Positions 1 through 13,800 of a stretch of DNA of 64,000 nt are shown in pieces. Source of the DNA: Bryoerythrophyllum caledonicum (taxonomy: Eukaryota; Streptophyta; Bryopsida; Pottiales; Pottiaceae); assembly GCA_963971425.1 (NCBI GenBank), contig OZ020514.1, forward strand, positions 13,583,218 to 13,647,217, in the 5' to 3' direction. Each line of letters opens with the position of its first letter. The stretch's first letter is position 1. Position numbers and translations under genes: made by a program. The notes beneath the pieces were generated by a model that saw nothing but the letters and a program-made list of their open reading frames with translations, had not been told where the DNA came from and ran no database searches.

Positions 1-27
1 TGGCTTTTTTATACAAAATATAGGCAT

Positions 28-2091
28 TCAAAAACAATTGATCTTAAATATGAAAAAATATTTTATGCCACCATTTGTGATCCCTTCTTTGCAAAGAATA
101 ATAACCCCACAATTGCTCATGGACATCAACACCTTCATATGTTCTTGATAATGCAACAAAACCGGGGACGCGGGGATTTGAATATAACCCCCTAAATGCC
201 ACCGAGATATAAACAAAGATTTTGAAGTATCAATTGAACTACATGCGGTCGAAAGCAATGACACGGGTTTATTATCATACCATGTAACGGCGCACATCCG
301 CCCGCTTGCGTGCACCCGGTACCAAAGTTGTCCCCGAGATCCCTTGGGCGAGTTAGTGAGCGCTTGAGGCCACCCGATTCGGTGTTTCCTACAAGTTCCC
401 GTGGCAAATATGCCACGCTCCAACAAAGACCAAAATAAAGCCGGTGAGGTAAAAAAATTGTCACATGTGACAATGTGGCCCTTACCTTCCAAACCGGACA
501 TGAGATTTAGCACCACTCTCCCGCCGACGTTGCCCTCCTCTTGAGAATCGCTCGCCCCGCAATAAAATTCGATCTTTTGCACATACTTAGACTCACAGTT
601 AGCCAAACACCACATTTTAAAACCATATTGTGTAGGTTTTGCTTTCATATATTGGCGAATGGAAGCATACTTACCAGTATACTTGATCATCATTTCGTCT
701 ACGCATACATTTTACTCAGGGTTGTAATACAAAGAACATAAATTATTATGTTCAGTCACTAACCATTCCGTTTTTGCTAACTTCTTGTAATTAGGGCTAG
801 ATTTATCGGTAGTAACATTTTTATTATCAACTAAGTGCAAACATCTCAAAATGTCCTCAAATCTATTTCTACTCATGCACTTAGTAATAATTAATTGATT
901 TGGTTAGAAAAACTCATCAAAAGATTTTGACCAATGTAATCTAACATTAGGTAATTTTTTAGTAGCCATTAGCATAAGTATACCAAAAAAAGTTAGTAGC
1001 TCTTTTACCGTCAACGGGACCCACCGGGCTCCTCCACGGGTCTTGCCTTCCTCATTGCTTGATGCGGCGTATAAATTAGACATTCTAACAATTCTCACCA
1101 ACATGGAGTTAGGCCAAAACAACATAAAAAAGTCTAGGGGATTTTGGCATTGGGTCAAGGGGTCAACCAAACCTTGGTTGCCCCCTAACCAATGAACGGG
1201 GGGAATTTGATTACTAGGTGAATTCCACATCTCAGGGGCAAAACGTTCATGGACCGGTAAATTACAAAATTCGGTAAAAGTCAAATCACATCCTAAACCT
1301 AATTCATTTGTTGCATTAGAGTTGTTTATAAACCACTTCTTGGAATTTGGGGTCAATTCCAAACTCTCTAATTTATCCATGTCATGTGAAATTTGAGATT
1401 CCGATTGTCCGGGGTAATATGTACAATCGGAAGGGTCGTTCTTGGATGGACTTGGGGTTCTAAGTCTAGAACCCCAAAGTTGAACCTCACTTACCCTACC
1501 ATACACACCGTTTTCATCTACAAATTTTACCACGGCCTCAGGTACACAAAATGTCCCCCATGGTCCAAACAACAATACTTTTAGCATATCAATGGCAAGC
1601 ATTGGCTCATAGAATTCATCTACAACCGTGCCCAAAAACAAATCAAGGTACTGAGCATCACTATCTAATGGAATTTGCAAATCAATCAACTCACACTTGG
1701 GGACAATCACACATCTCCCGAGGCAACCAAGATCAAACAAGGGCATATGCAAAGGGGTAGTTTTGTCACTTCTTAGTGTAATATTTCTAGTAGGCAATGA
1801 AGAATTGGCCCATAATAACTCAAAATCACTTTGAGATTGAGCATCTAAATTACAAACATCTATATCTTCTAAAGCCTCCAACAATAAATCCACGTGTTCT
1901 TCATCTCCATGCTCAACCTACAAAAGCCCACCAAAACCAGCATTAGGATTCTCCAGGAGAGAATCCACTGCGGTTGCACTTGTAGTTTGACCAAGGGAGT
2001 GGAGAGACTTCCCTGAAGTGCCCATTTTCTTCCTCTTTAAAGTCCCTGGCTGCAAACTGCTAGTGTCTTCCCTGGCTGGTACCGGACTCAT
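28..2091 (-). pseudogene. piggyBac-type transposase, three in-frame stops
   Basis: One continuous minus-strand frame of about 690 codons from the ATG at 2091 to a TGA at 28-30. The middle has the N-terminal part of the piggyBac DDE domain (ELLTFFGILMLMATKKLP, then an MSRNRF motif). The catalytic core follows with all three expected aspartates: VCVDEMMIKY, TCDNFFTS and WYDNKPVSLLST. This fold cuts and pastes DNA at TTAA sites. The frame is interrupted by TAG at 1918-1920, TAA at 904-906 and TAA at 712-714, but there is no frameshift, which is unusual for an old transposon. The C-terminal cysteine-rich region normally found after the third aspartate is not evident, so the gene may be truncated. 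TTAA-flanked ends were not located; one end probably lies outside the window. Family assignment is firm; activity is unlikely unless the stops are read through. Confidence 0.85.
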
Positions 2092-4132
2092 TACAGTAAT
2101 AGATTGTTCCAAGACAATCTACCCGGAGCTGCCGACCTCCAGCCTCTGGCGGACGGAATGCCCTGTGCCGGTAGGGATGACTAACCTCTAGTCGAAGGCA
2201 TGACCCGATGGTTTTGAGCTGCCGATGTGCTCCTGCTGGTCGAAGATGGAGCGACACTGCCTACCCTCCTCCTCCCGCCCGGTGCCACGATTCCTACCGC
2301 CTTCATCCATCTTCCACAAAACACACAACCACGCAGTTAGTAGAGAACATCAATTGTTGTAATCAGGACTCCAATCGACCACCATGATCCTGAGGTTGAC
2401 TTCGATCGACCACTCATAGCCCGTCCTCGCTCTCCTTCAGAGCTACAACCTTCCGAATGTGACCTCGTGAACATTCGATATCTCTATTTACTTCAAATCC
2501 TCAGGAGTTTCATGATCACGTACTACCAACATCAGTTTTGCACTTCCTCTTCGACTTGTTGCTCGAGTCTTAGTCGAAGATCGTTCGAGTTTCAGAGAAA
2601 GTCAGGAAGTAAGGGAAAGGCACCTGCCTTCGAAGATCAGATCGAGGTTTGTCGGTCAACCTTGGCCTCGCTCCCTAGCTCTTTATTCATCAAACAAATG
2701 AACAAGACGACAAACAAGACCACTATCTGCAAGTACAAACTTCAGGTCGAACAAGACGGCGGCGGGGCTGAAGCCTGATGATGCCTCCTCGTGCTTGACT
2801 TGCGCTGCGTTTCATCGACCTGGACCGCTCGAAGTATCAGAGAGTGGCCGGTGTGCCCGGAGCCGACGTGCACCAGCTTGCCGCAGGTGTGCAGGTGCTT
2901 TTGAGCAAAGGCTTACAGCAATTGGCTAAACCACCGAGAGGGTACTACCACTACGAGTACTCCAGGTGACCATTTTAGAATCGCTCTCCCCTCTGTTACA
3001 AAGAATTCGACGATTTGACTGGACTGGACCGGTCTGGACAAACTGAGCAAGCGCTGGGATATGCAAACTGGAAACGGTGAGGGATTTAAAAATACCGTGG
3101 TTGCCAGATGCTGATCACGACGAGGAAGCCCGGAATTGGTTTCCTTCGCAGCGCCACGGTTCCCTCTGTCCAATTCGAAAGTCGATGTTCCGCTCACCGT
3201 GGTTGCCAATACCACCTGTGAGGCCATCGGCATGACGCCTTCGATGTCGGTTGACCCGCGCGGTGCTAATCCCTGTCCAACCGGCCCACTATCAAAGTGC
3301 AAAGATTCACAAATTTGCGAATCACCAAGAAACCCTAATTCTACCGATTGAGAAACAGGAAATTGAAACCCACCTCGATTGTCGTTGCTCGTGCCCGACC
3401 CTGTGGAGCGCCTCTGAGGCCTCATCGGGCCACCACGTCTCCCTGATAAACCGGCTTAGAGAGTCGCTGAAACCTTGTGCGTCCCCTTCTGCGCGTCTCT
3501 CTGTCCACCGGAGTAAGGATGCAACGTTCCTGCGAAAAAGGCAACGATAGTTCCTGGGACCAGGATTTGCCGGCAGAACGACACCAGGCGGTAGCGGTCG
3601 TGATAGCAGTAATTCCTCATTCAATAGCTTCAAACACTCGTTCACGATGGATTGAGGTTGCAATTGATTGTGTGTAAGCCAATTTCTGAGTTCTTCACAA
3701 AAAGCACTCCCCTACCGCTCGCGACGTTCTTCAACCCAAGTCGATACCATCCTGAGCCTTTGTCCAACGGAACCAACAACAGTCGTTGCTAACGTCTCTA
3801 GAAGCGGACACACTAAAAATACTCTCGCTTTTCTGACAGACGATGATCGTCTCTGACCCGGCTTCTACAAAGCGAGCTCCGCAATTGCGTTCGCAACGAT
3901 GCAAGACAACATCGGGTAGCTCCGAAACTGTCTCACTTCTCTTCCGAATCAAACGGTATTGGAATCTCTCGCTCACCTCAACTCAATTATCGAAGGCAAT
4001 CATTGGAGTCGATTCGTTGAAGAAGCCCGACCACTTTGATCCCTCTCGTGTCCAATTCCGCTCGTCGATGACGGAGCTACAGTGCCCTGAAGTTCAGAAA
4101 AGAGCCCCTCGGGCTCTCCTGGGCGTTTAAGG
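2092..4132. other. GC-richer stretch without recognisable gene
   Basis: Base composition is richer in G+C than the AT-rich repeat that follows. Two overlapping minus-strand frames (3322-3663 and 2913-3425) and one plus-strand frame (3843-4130) are open, but they overlap in different frames and show no motif I recognise. The string CCGTGGTTGCC occurs twice (near 3100 and 3200). It could be captured host DNA inside the piggyBac or fold-back element. No function is assigned. Confidence 0.3.
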
Positions 4133-6470
4133 ATTAAGTCCTATCACTCTAGACTTAAGTTTTATCACTTAAACTTAAGTTCTATTCCACTGTAGACTTA
4201 AGTTGAATCACTTGGACTTAAGTCCTGTCATTTATACTTAAGTCCTTCCTCACTCTAGACTTAAGTTTTCTTATTTACACATGCACTAGACTCCCGTTTT
4301 ATGTCTTAATACTTGAGTTTCCACACCTGAACTTAAGTATTTCATCAATTACTTATGCATTCCTCACATTAATGCATTAAGTTTCTTACTCCAAATTAAT
4401 TTCTAAATACCTTACATACACTTAGAATTATTACATTAATATTCACAATGTCACTTTGACATAGTTAGGATCTTCCCTAACTTTATCTCTTGAAGTTTTA
4501 ACATTATTAAGTATTCATATTTCACTCATATGTAATACATTAAATTTAATTCATCAACACACACACACAATTTCATGTCACATAATTAATTAGGATAGTA
4601 TCCTAATTTTTACAATGAAGATCTAAATAAATAATTAATGCATTTATACATAGGAATTTATTCACAACTAATACCTCATGCATACAATTGCATTCACAAA
4701 ACACAATATCAAATTTATTCAATGAAGTTCAAATATTATTGTAATTATACATATGATTCAAGTCACACACAAGACTCTACACATGCAAATTCAATAATAA
4801 TTACACATTAATAATTTCACACATAACATAATACTCTTACAACATAAGATATTTCTTCAACTACTAGCTTTTTCACCTAAGCTAGGGCTCACTCCAATTT
4901 TCCTCCAAGGAATTTCTATAGTAATGGCCAAGAATGCTAAAAATTCAAGCTAGTCATTCTACTCAAACCCAAGAGGCACACCTCTTGAAAAAACGATTTT
5001 TCCTATAATTAACCATTGAGATTAATTCCACTAAATCCTCACAACTATTTATATCTAGATATGAAAGGACACACCCTTCCCAAAGGGTGCAAGTTCAACC
5101 CTTTTTCCATTAATCCTTCTATCTTAGATATGAAGAGGTACTTTTCAATTAATTAAGTACTTAATGTAAACTTAATTATTAATTATTTAATTTTTCATAT
5201 ATCTACAACCCTTTTTACACTTAATTTTATGAAAAAAGCCATTTTTAGGATTTAAGCTTTACAGTTCCGGTGGTGGGGGTTTCCTCCGCTTCCGGATCTC
5301 TTGGATTCATGGCAATTCCTAAGAGCTATTAAGGATCTTGGGTACCCCTTATTTGTCTTATTTGTTATTTCTGTTTTCTATGGATTAAACCTATCACTCT
5401 AACATTCTAATACTAATTTTATTTTATTTTTGCCGGATTTTTAGGTTAACTTCCGGAACCTTGAGGGAACGGATTCCCACAGTGTGCCTTTTCATGAGTA
5501 GATATGAATGGATGTTAGGATCAAGTGAAATTAGTTTTAGAAATTGTAGAAAAAACCGTTTTTCCAAGAGGTGTGCCTCTTGGCTTTGAGTAGAATGACT
5601 AGCTTGAATTTTTAGCATTCTTTGCCATTACCATAGACATTCCTTGGAGGAAGATTGGAGTGAATCCTAGCTTAGGTGAAAAAGCTAGTAATGAAGAAAT
5701 CTCTTATGTTGTAAGAGTATTATGTTATGTGTGAAATTATTAATATATAATTATTATTGAATTTGCATATGTAAACTCTTGTGTGTGACTTAAATAATAT
5801 GTATAATTGCAATAATATTAGTGCTTCATAGAATAAATTTGACATTGTGTTTTGTACATGAAATTATATGCATGAGGTATTAATAGTGAATAAATTCCTA
5901 TCCATAAATGCATTAATTATTTAGATCTTCATCGTAGAAATTAGGAAATCATCCTAATTAATTATCTGACATGAAATTGTATGTATCAATGAATTAAATT
6001 TAATGTATTGCATATGAGTATAATATGAATACTCATTATTAAAACTTCAAGAGATAAAGTTAGGGAAGATCCTAACTATGTCAAAGTGACATTGTGAATA
6101 TTAATGTAATAATTCTAAGTGTATGTAAGGCATTTAGAAATTAATTTGGAATAAGAAACTTAATGCATTAATGTGAGAAATGCATAAGTAGTTAATGTTA
6201 GACTTAAGTTTGAATGTGGAAACTTAAGTATTAAGACATAAGACGGGAGTTTTATGCATGTGTAAATAAGTAAACTTAAGTCTAAAGTGGAATAGAACTT
6301 AAGTTTAAATGATAAAACTTAAGTCTACAGTGAGGGAAAACTTAAGTTTGGATGATAGAATTTAAGTTTGAGTTAGAAAACTTAAGTCATACAAATATAA
6401 GAGTGAAGATACTCTTTTTGCATTCAAGTGTTAAGGACTAATAGATAGTTAGACTTAAGTCGGGACTTAG
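4133..6470. repeat. Large inverted repeat (fold-back structure)
   Basis: The left arm, about 4133-5030, is repeated in reverse complement at about 5520-6470, with a loop of roughly 0.5 kb. The match includes long near-identical blocks, for example the segment around 4420-4500 against 6035-6125. The outer part of each arm is an array of CTTAAGT-containing units at short intervals (4130-4340 and 6200-6480). The right arm runs towards the primer-binding site at 6982, so it may be part of the 5' LTR of the Ty3 element, with the left arm a truncated LTR in opposite orientation. A fold-back transposon is the alternative. No coding capacity is seen. Confidence 0.8.
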
Positions 6471-6981
6471 AGTAGGATTATTTAGGGATTTAATCTAACT
6501 TGTATGTTGTTTGAACCTAATACTTGTGATGAATGCGTGAGCGGATTGGACGCATGTGAAAAATGAAGCGAATTGTGTGAGGTAAATTTGTAAATTTAAA
6601 TGGAATTAATTAAGGAGCAAACAATGAGTGCAATGGATAGTATCCATGAGTCGAAGATGGCAAAAACTAAGAAACTAACCAACATGCACATTCATAGATA
6701 AATCAAGAGCAAGGCTCTTTAGAAGAGCAAGGCTCTACCTAAGCATATAAATCCTTGGGATTAATACCTTAAGAGTGGAATGCTAAGTGTGAGGCATTTT
6801 AAGGCTTAATTCCCTAAAAACAAGTGCATAAACTTAAGTAATTCAATAAAAGATAACTTTTGATCTACAATTAAAAACAAACTACTTAATATTAGACGCT
6901 AGACCATCCCGGGACGAGGAACTTGGATCAAGAGTGATTCTTGGATTTTTTGGAGAGTGGATTTTTTGGACTACATTTTTT

Positions 6982-6999
6982 TGGCGACCATGCTGGGGA
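6982..6999 (+). promoter_or_regulatory. Retrotransposon primer-binding site (tRNA-Arg-like)
   Basis: TGGCGACCATGCTGGGGA resembles the complement of the 3' end of plant tRNA-Arg(ACG), which I recall as TGGCGACTCCGCTGGGGA, with a few differences. It starts with the TGG that pairs with CCA and lies just upstream of the retrotransposon reading frames, as expected for minus-strand priming. tRNA-Arg priming is known in the Tat/Ogre group of plant Ty3 elements. The upstream LTR should end a few bases before it, near 6975 (CTACA). Confidence 0.6.
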
Positions 7000-7135
7000 T
7001 GGTACCGTCAAGTGTTAAGTTGTTTTTAGTTAAAGAAAGTTGTTATTATTTGAGTTGAATACTTAAGTATTACTGTGAATTAAAGTGTAGAAATGAACAA
7101 GAAGGTTCATCATAAAAAATACTAAAATTAAAGGT

Positions 7136-8254
7136 TTGATCCAAAGTGAATTGGACATTCCTAGTGTGAGATTCCATGGGAGACAAGGTTATGAGAACAT
7201 GTCTTTCCTATGGGAAATAAATGAAGAAAGTCTAAGTGATTTCTTCAAGGGACCATATTTATTTAGCGCCCTATATCGTGTTTATAGAAGTGCGTATTAT
7301 GGTCAAGGTTTTCAATTTTATGGAGCGCACCCAAAAATTGATAAAAATTTAAGGAAAAATTTGAACAACTACCGATAGAAATTAAACAAATAATTCTAAA
7401 TAAAATGTGGAATAAAGGAGAAGAATTTAATGAAGTAATTGTCAAGAAATAGACATTATATTTAAAATACCAACTACAATATCTTTTTGCTCAATATGGT
7501 AGATTAAAACTTCAATCCCAACCCTTAATTTCTAAAGGTATTGGAGCTTGGAACGGATATAAGTTTGATAAAGAAACTTATATCTTTTTCTATAGTAAAC
7601 TTAATTTCCAATCTAAGTTGTTATTTTCAGATTTCTTGTCTAAAGACGTAGAACTTCCCGTGACTTTTGATTTATTATGTCTTTAAACAATGAGTCCCGA
7701 GAATGAAACACCTAAGGACTTAAGAACTAGGTTGAAATGATTGTTAATAATTTACGGAAAAAAAAAATATAATGAATTAAAATTATTTAACCTTTTGGGG
7801 AAGGAGATAGAAAGAATTAAGGAAAATAATAAAAATTCAAAAAAGAAGATTGATATCATTAATGGTCTTTTACAAAAATTTAAATATCCGAGAGAATTAA
7901 TTATTGAACTTTTACAATTAATGATAAAAGTAGAAAACTTTACCCTAACAACTTGGTATCATTACCAGATTCTTTATGGATCAACCAGGGGAGAGTCCTC
8001 TGAGTAAAAGATCTAGACTAATAAGACACATAATATCCAAAGTTCAACGTTATAAAGCTCTTGCAGCAAATGATCGGAAAGAGTTTAAAATACTTGAGGA
8101 CGGGATAGATGGATTACTTGGAGAGTTAAGTCATTGGGTGACTGCTGATCAGATGGGAGAACTATTGACTATATTAAGTTATCCTAGGCATATCCATGAA
8201 GATGTTAAGGGAATGAATTTGACGGAGGAAGCTATTAATCTTTGTTTAAATTAA
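7136..8254 (+). pseudogene. Retrotransposon leader ORF upstream of gag
   Basis: AT-rich, lysine-rich coding-like sequence in more than one frame: 7136-7378, then a second frame from about 7355 to 8007 broken by TAG near 7450, TAA near 7684 and TGA near 7738, then 7976-8254. The protein is rich in K, N and I with no motif I know. Its place between the primer-binding site and gag is like the extra first ORF of Ogre/Tat elements. The break between 7378 and the next frame may be a frameshift. Function unknown. Confidence 0.45.
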
Positions 8255-8582
8255 GAACAAAAATTAAAGTTAAAAATAACTAAATATATGAGTAGCCAAC
8301 ATTTAAAATATTTAATTATTCCATAGAGGAAATAATTAAAGAATGGTGATCTTAAGTATTTTAAAATTCATAAGAACTTAAATTGGAAAAATTGGGTTGA
8401 TATAAGCATAATACTTAAGAAAAAGTTAGGTTGAAGTACAACAATGAGTTGCTGAGAACGAAAAGAAAGGGCCAATTGATATCCTAGCAAGGATAAAATA
8501 AATATGAAGGAGTTTTACTAAAGAAATAAATAAATTAAAAAAATATATATATATAAAAAATAAAGATTAAGACAAAAACTCT

Positions 8583-10870
8583 ATGGGGATTACTAATGTC
8601 AGGAAAAGACAAAGAGAAAAACTAGATGATAAAACAGAAAAGGCCTTAGAAAAGGCATTGAGACAAACTAAAAGGGAGAAAACATATAAGACACTGCCCG
8701 ATGCTCCAAATTCTCCACAGTCAGAATCAAAGATAGCACACTTTATCCTACAAGAGTTGGTACTCGCAGCCTTAAAAATTCATAAGAAGGAATATGTAGG
8801 AAAAAGAAAAGATAAAAAAATATACCACTCACTCTTGTTGTTCTAATAGCCTAAAAGAAGTAAATTATGAGACCCAAAGCGAGAAATCTTGATCTAATTC
8901 CTTAGAAAAAGAAGAATCCTCAGAAGAGGAAGAAGTAGATGAAAAACTTGTTAATGAAGATATACTTAACATTAACGCTCAACAACTTGATGAGGTAGAG
9001 CAATTATTTAGAACCCCCATCCCACATTCCTTAACAATTGATCGTACCTACAAAGTAGGTAACTCCTCAAACCAAATAAACTTAAAGACTCCCTATCCAA
9101 GTTCTTTTGCACAAAAAATTGAGCCAAAATTAGAAATACCAATATTTACCCACAATGAAGCAAAAGAATCTATTGACCATTTTCTTAATGTCAAACCATC
9201 GGAAAATGAGGAAGAAAAACATAAGTTTTGTAAGGAATTGTTAGAAGCATTTAGCCAAATTCTTAGACCTACTACCTTAAACTTTGACATACAAGAAGAG
9301 ATTCACCAATCTAGTGTGGAGGAAGAGGAAGTTAAGTATAATCATGTAAAAGACGAAGAGTTTGACGTAAGTGGGCAAAGTGAGCCTAAAGGAGGTGAAA
9401 GTAAACTTAACAGTGATAGTGAAAAATGATAGCACTCAGAACCACCATCACGAGTAGAGAGTCCAGCTGGACATTCCTCAGGTACTTATGGGAGGACCTC
9501 TCCTTCTAACACTTCTTCTATTAATTCTACCTCTAGCAGGTCCTCATTATCCTCACCACCTTCAACCCCTCCTACTCCTAACAACCCTTTGATTGATCCC
9601 ATTGCTATAGCGCATCATAGGATGCTTAATATAGCTCCATTTCCCATATTCTATGGAGATTTAGGAGAAGATTCAGATTCCTACTTGGAAAGATTTCAAG
9701 TAGTAGCAATAGCTAACAATTTAGCAGTGGATAAGTATATCACTAGTTCTCCTGGTAATCTACTAGGGAAGCTCAGAAGTGGTATGCAGCATTAAATCCT
9801 CGACCAACAGACTGGAATGCTTTAAAAGATGCATTTTTGGCCAGGTTTAGACGCCAGTCTTATCATAATACCTTGCAAGATCAATTACAAAGTTTTTAGA
9901 TGTATCCTACTGAATCTATAGCAGGTTACTATACTAGACCTAAGAATTTGTTACACAGATGGAGAGATAATGAGATGCCTCAGTCATGGATTATAAATAC
10001 ATTCACTAGAGGATTATTAGATCCTTAGTGTATCTATCAAGTCAAACTTTCTAATCCCGCAAACTTAACTGCAGCATATGAGGCTGCGAGAAATTGGGAA
10101 GCTGCTATGGAGAGATCTAACATGTTGTACCAAAATAGGAGAATTACACAACCAAATCTTCAATATATGCCTATACCTTACCCAATTGGAATGGATAGAA
10201 GTGGAAGAGACTACTATCCTAAAACAATAACCCAACAACCTCAATTAATGTTACCAAGACCAATCTGAGACTAAATGAAGCAGTTAGCTTTAATGCCTGC
10301 TAACAATGAAGAAACTGAAATCCAAGCTTTACAAAAATAATTCAGGGAATTGTCAGTTCAAATTAATGAGGGAAGGAATAAGAGACCTAAGGCTACAAAC
10401 CAAAGAACTAATCTTTAGTAACTGTAAAGGACATGGAAATTTAAGTATTGAGTGTAGATATCCTATTTGGGGAATCTCTAAAGTAAAATGTGTTTATTGT
10501 GGTACAATGGGCCATGACATAACTACTTGTAGAAATATAAAAGAAGTTAAGGCCTTGGTGCAAGAACAACCTGCAGAAGTAATAATAATAATCAAAAAGT
10601 CCCTTATAGGATTACTTCTAAACAACCATTTACCAAACCTGGTGACAATAGACGTCCCAGTGGGACCAATGGATACAGTCGACATGCGGTTTGGAGAGGA
10701 CCATCTAATCAAGATAGGAATAAGGGAGTTGTGTGTTTTAGATGTGGAGAGTCGGGTCATTACTCAAGGGAATGTTCAAATCCACGTCAGCAAGTGGGAT
10801 ATAACCCAGTTTGTGGAAGATGTGGACAACCAGGTCATATTTCCACTTACTATTCTACTATTATAACAAA
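8583..10870 (+). pseudogene. Retrotransposon gag (capsid and zinc knuckles)
   Basis: An acidic serine-rich N-terminal region (about 8880-9580) leads into a capsid-like region: AIAHHRMLNIAPFPIFYGD, then DWNALKDAFLARF, the usual signature of plant retrotransposon gag. After a frameshift come CCHC zinc knuckles: CVYCGTMGHDITTC (about 10489-10530) and CFRCGESGHYSREC (about 10734-10775). A third (CGRCGQPGHI) has lost its last cysteine. In-frame stops include TGA-TAG at 9427-9432 and TAG or TAA within the capsid and linker. Gag would form the cytoplasmic particle and bind the RNA through the knuckles. The second knuckle is already in the pol frame, so gag and pol share a frame there. Confidence 0.75.
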
Positions 10871-13800
10871 ATTTCCTAATGTAAGAAAGCAAGTTCACAT
10901 TCAAGAGGTAGAATCCTCTAATGCTAGAGATGTAAATTATCTGGCTGTTGATACACCCCAAGATGTTTTTATAACCAGATCACAAGCTAGAAAAGCTAAG
11001 GAACAAGAGCCAATTAGTAGTTCGGAAAGTGATTACAGTAAAGTTAAACTTAACCCTGTACTTAGTAGACAAATGCCCACTTTACTTAAAAAACCTGAGC
11101 CACCTAAACCCAATCACGAAATAATAGATATGATAAAAAGTGATTCCCAGTCCAACTTTAGGCCAGAGCCTATACAACCAAAAGATGTAACTCCACCTAA
11201 GGATAAGCCAAGTATTTCAACGAAGCCGTTGGATCAACCTACTTTTTATAGACCTTCAAAGACCATTGATAAAGAACCATCATTGACATTGAAAAAAAGA
11301 AAGCATAATAGAATTATGAGATTAGCTGTTGGGATGAATCCTTATGACATCCTTACAAATGTAGATAGATTGCAACCTCAGATTTCCTTAAGACAGTTAC
11401 TTGCTTTGTCATCCTCTTGTAAAAATGAATTAACATTCTCTTCAATACAGAAAAGAGCCAAAATAATTGAGGACACCAATGTTAAAAAAGCTAAACCAAA
11501 AACAAACGAAGAGACAAGCAAACTTCAACCTGAGATTGTAAGTGTCCATGATATCTCTTTTGATCCAGGAGCACCCACAGTTGTTGTCATTATAGATGGA
11601 ACTTTAGTTGATGGAGTCCAAATTCATAGTGGGAGTAGTGTTAATCTTATGAATGTTAACACTATGGAAGAGTTAGGTGTAACTAACATAGTACCTATTC
11701 TTATTATCTTAAGAATGGCAGACCAAAGCCGAGTGAAACCATTAGATTAATTGTTGCAATTAAATACCATAATTGGTGGGATTGACTATAAAGTTGATTA
11801 TATTGTTTTTAAAGTAACTGAGTCTATATCGACTTACCCTATTCTCCTTGGCAGACCTTGGTTATCCTTAGCTAAAGCTACAGATGATTGGGGTAAAGGG
11901 ACGTTAACAATAGGGGAGGGTAAAAGTAAAATAGTGCTACCTATGTTTTTAGTGGAATACCACGGAGAAACTCAGAATGAGGATTCAGATTGGGCCACTG
12001 AGGCAGACTCTGAATCTGAACCTGGTAACACTAATAAAGTCTAAGATATGCCTACTATTAAAAATTTAAGTCCTGGAGAATACTTTGTTCCTCCTAGTCA
12101 GATGGATGACTCAAATGCAGCCATAGAGGCATGGCAAAATGCCCCAATATATAATGTGACAATTGAAAAAGAGTTAGGTATGGAACTTCGTTATGTAAGT
12201 GATTCAGAAGAATTACTGGGTGAAAAGAAGACACCTAGTGTCAGACCCTTAATAAAAAATATTGTAGAAATAAACTTAGGGACTAAAGAAGATCCTAAGC
12301 CAATAAAAATATATGACGGATTACAACCTCAAGAATATGATGAGTGGTCGGAATTTCTTAAGAAGGAGAAAGATGCCTTTGCTTGGACATACAAAGACTT
12401 AAAAGGCATACCTCCAGCTATTTGTCAACATCGTATTATCCTAGAAGCAGATGCTAAACTTGTTAGGCAAAGACAATACATGATGAACCCAAAGTATTCC
12501 TTAATGGTCAAAGAGGAAATTGATAAATTACTGGAGTGTAATGTCATTTATCCAGTACCATTTAGCGAGTGGGTGTCACCTTTTGTCATAGTACCTAAGA
12601 AAAATGGTAAGATTCGCATTTGTCAAGACTTTAGGCAATTGACGAAAGCCACTACGAAAGATTTCTTTCCCTTACCATTTTCTGATACAGTTCTAGATGG
12701 TGTAGCTCGTTATGAGTGCTATTCTTTCCTAGATGGATTTTCGGGCTATAACCAAGTTTAAATAGCTCCAGAAGATAGACCATCAATCACCTTCACCACA
12801 AATTGGGGAACCTTTGCATATAATGTTATGCCCTTTGGACTGTGCAACGCACCAGCAACTTTCCAAAAAGTTATGACACAAGCCTTTACAAAATACCTTA
12901 GAAAATTTATGGAGATATTTTTAGATGACTTTTGTGTATTTGGATCTAAGGAAGATCATCCAAAGGCATTAAAACAATGTTTTGACAGTTGTCGAGAGTA
13001 TGGAATATCCATAAATGGTGCTAAGTCTGAGTTTGCCACTCTATGTGGTAAGTTATTAGGTCATGTTGTCTCAAAAGAAGGAATCGCAATTGATCCTGAC
13101 AAAGTAACAGTTATACTTACAATGGAGATCCCTGAACACTTAACTACAGTTAAAGGATTTCTTGGTGCCACTGGGTATTATAGAAGATTTATATATAGAT
13201 TTGCATTTATAGCTGCACCTTTGAATGTTTTAACTAAACAAATCCTTATACCTAGAGTTTGGTCAGATGATTGTACTAAGGCTTTTAATAAGTTAAAACG
13301 CTGATTTAGCAAAGCACCAATCTTAATGCCTCCGGATTGGGACAAATCTTTTGAAGTTTATGTTGATGCTTCCAATGTGGCAATTAGAAGTGTCTTGAGT
13401 CAGAAAAATAGTAAAGGTCATGATAGACCCATATATTTTGCCAGTCGCCAATTAAGTGCTGCTGAGAGAAACTACTCTGTCACTAAACGTGAAGGTTAGG
13501 GAATGATCTTTTCTGTTAAAAAATTTAGACATTACTTATTGGGATATAAGTTCACTTTCCACATTGATCAAGATGCATTAAAATACATGATCAATAAACC
13601 TCAATTAAGTGGACGGATTGCAAGATGGGTTCTACTTTTACAAGAATTTGACTTTACCATTAATGTGACTCCTGGGAAGATCCATCAAAATGCAGATTTC
13701 TTATCTAGACTTAGTGAGACAATCAATCCGAAATCTATTGATGACAGCTTTCCAGATGCACATATCTTTGAAGTTAAAGATGGTATAGAAATACTTGACA

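Noticed and set aside
3322-3663. Possible host exon (minus strand)
   Set aside because: Open and protein-like, but overlapping another frame and without a recognised domain or splice pattern; kept only as a note in the 2092-4132 entry.
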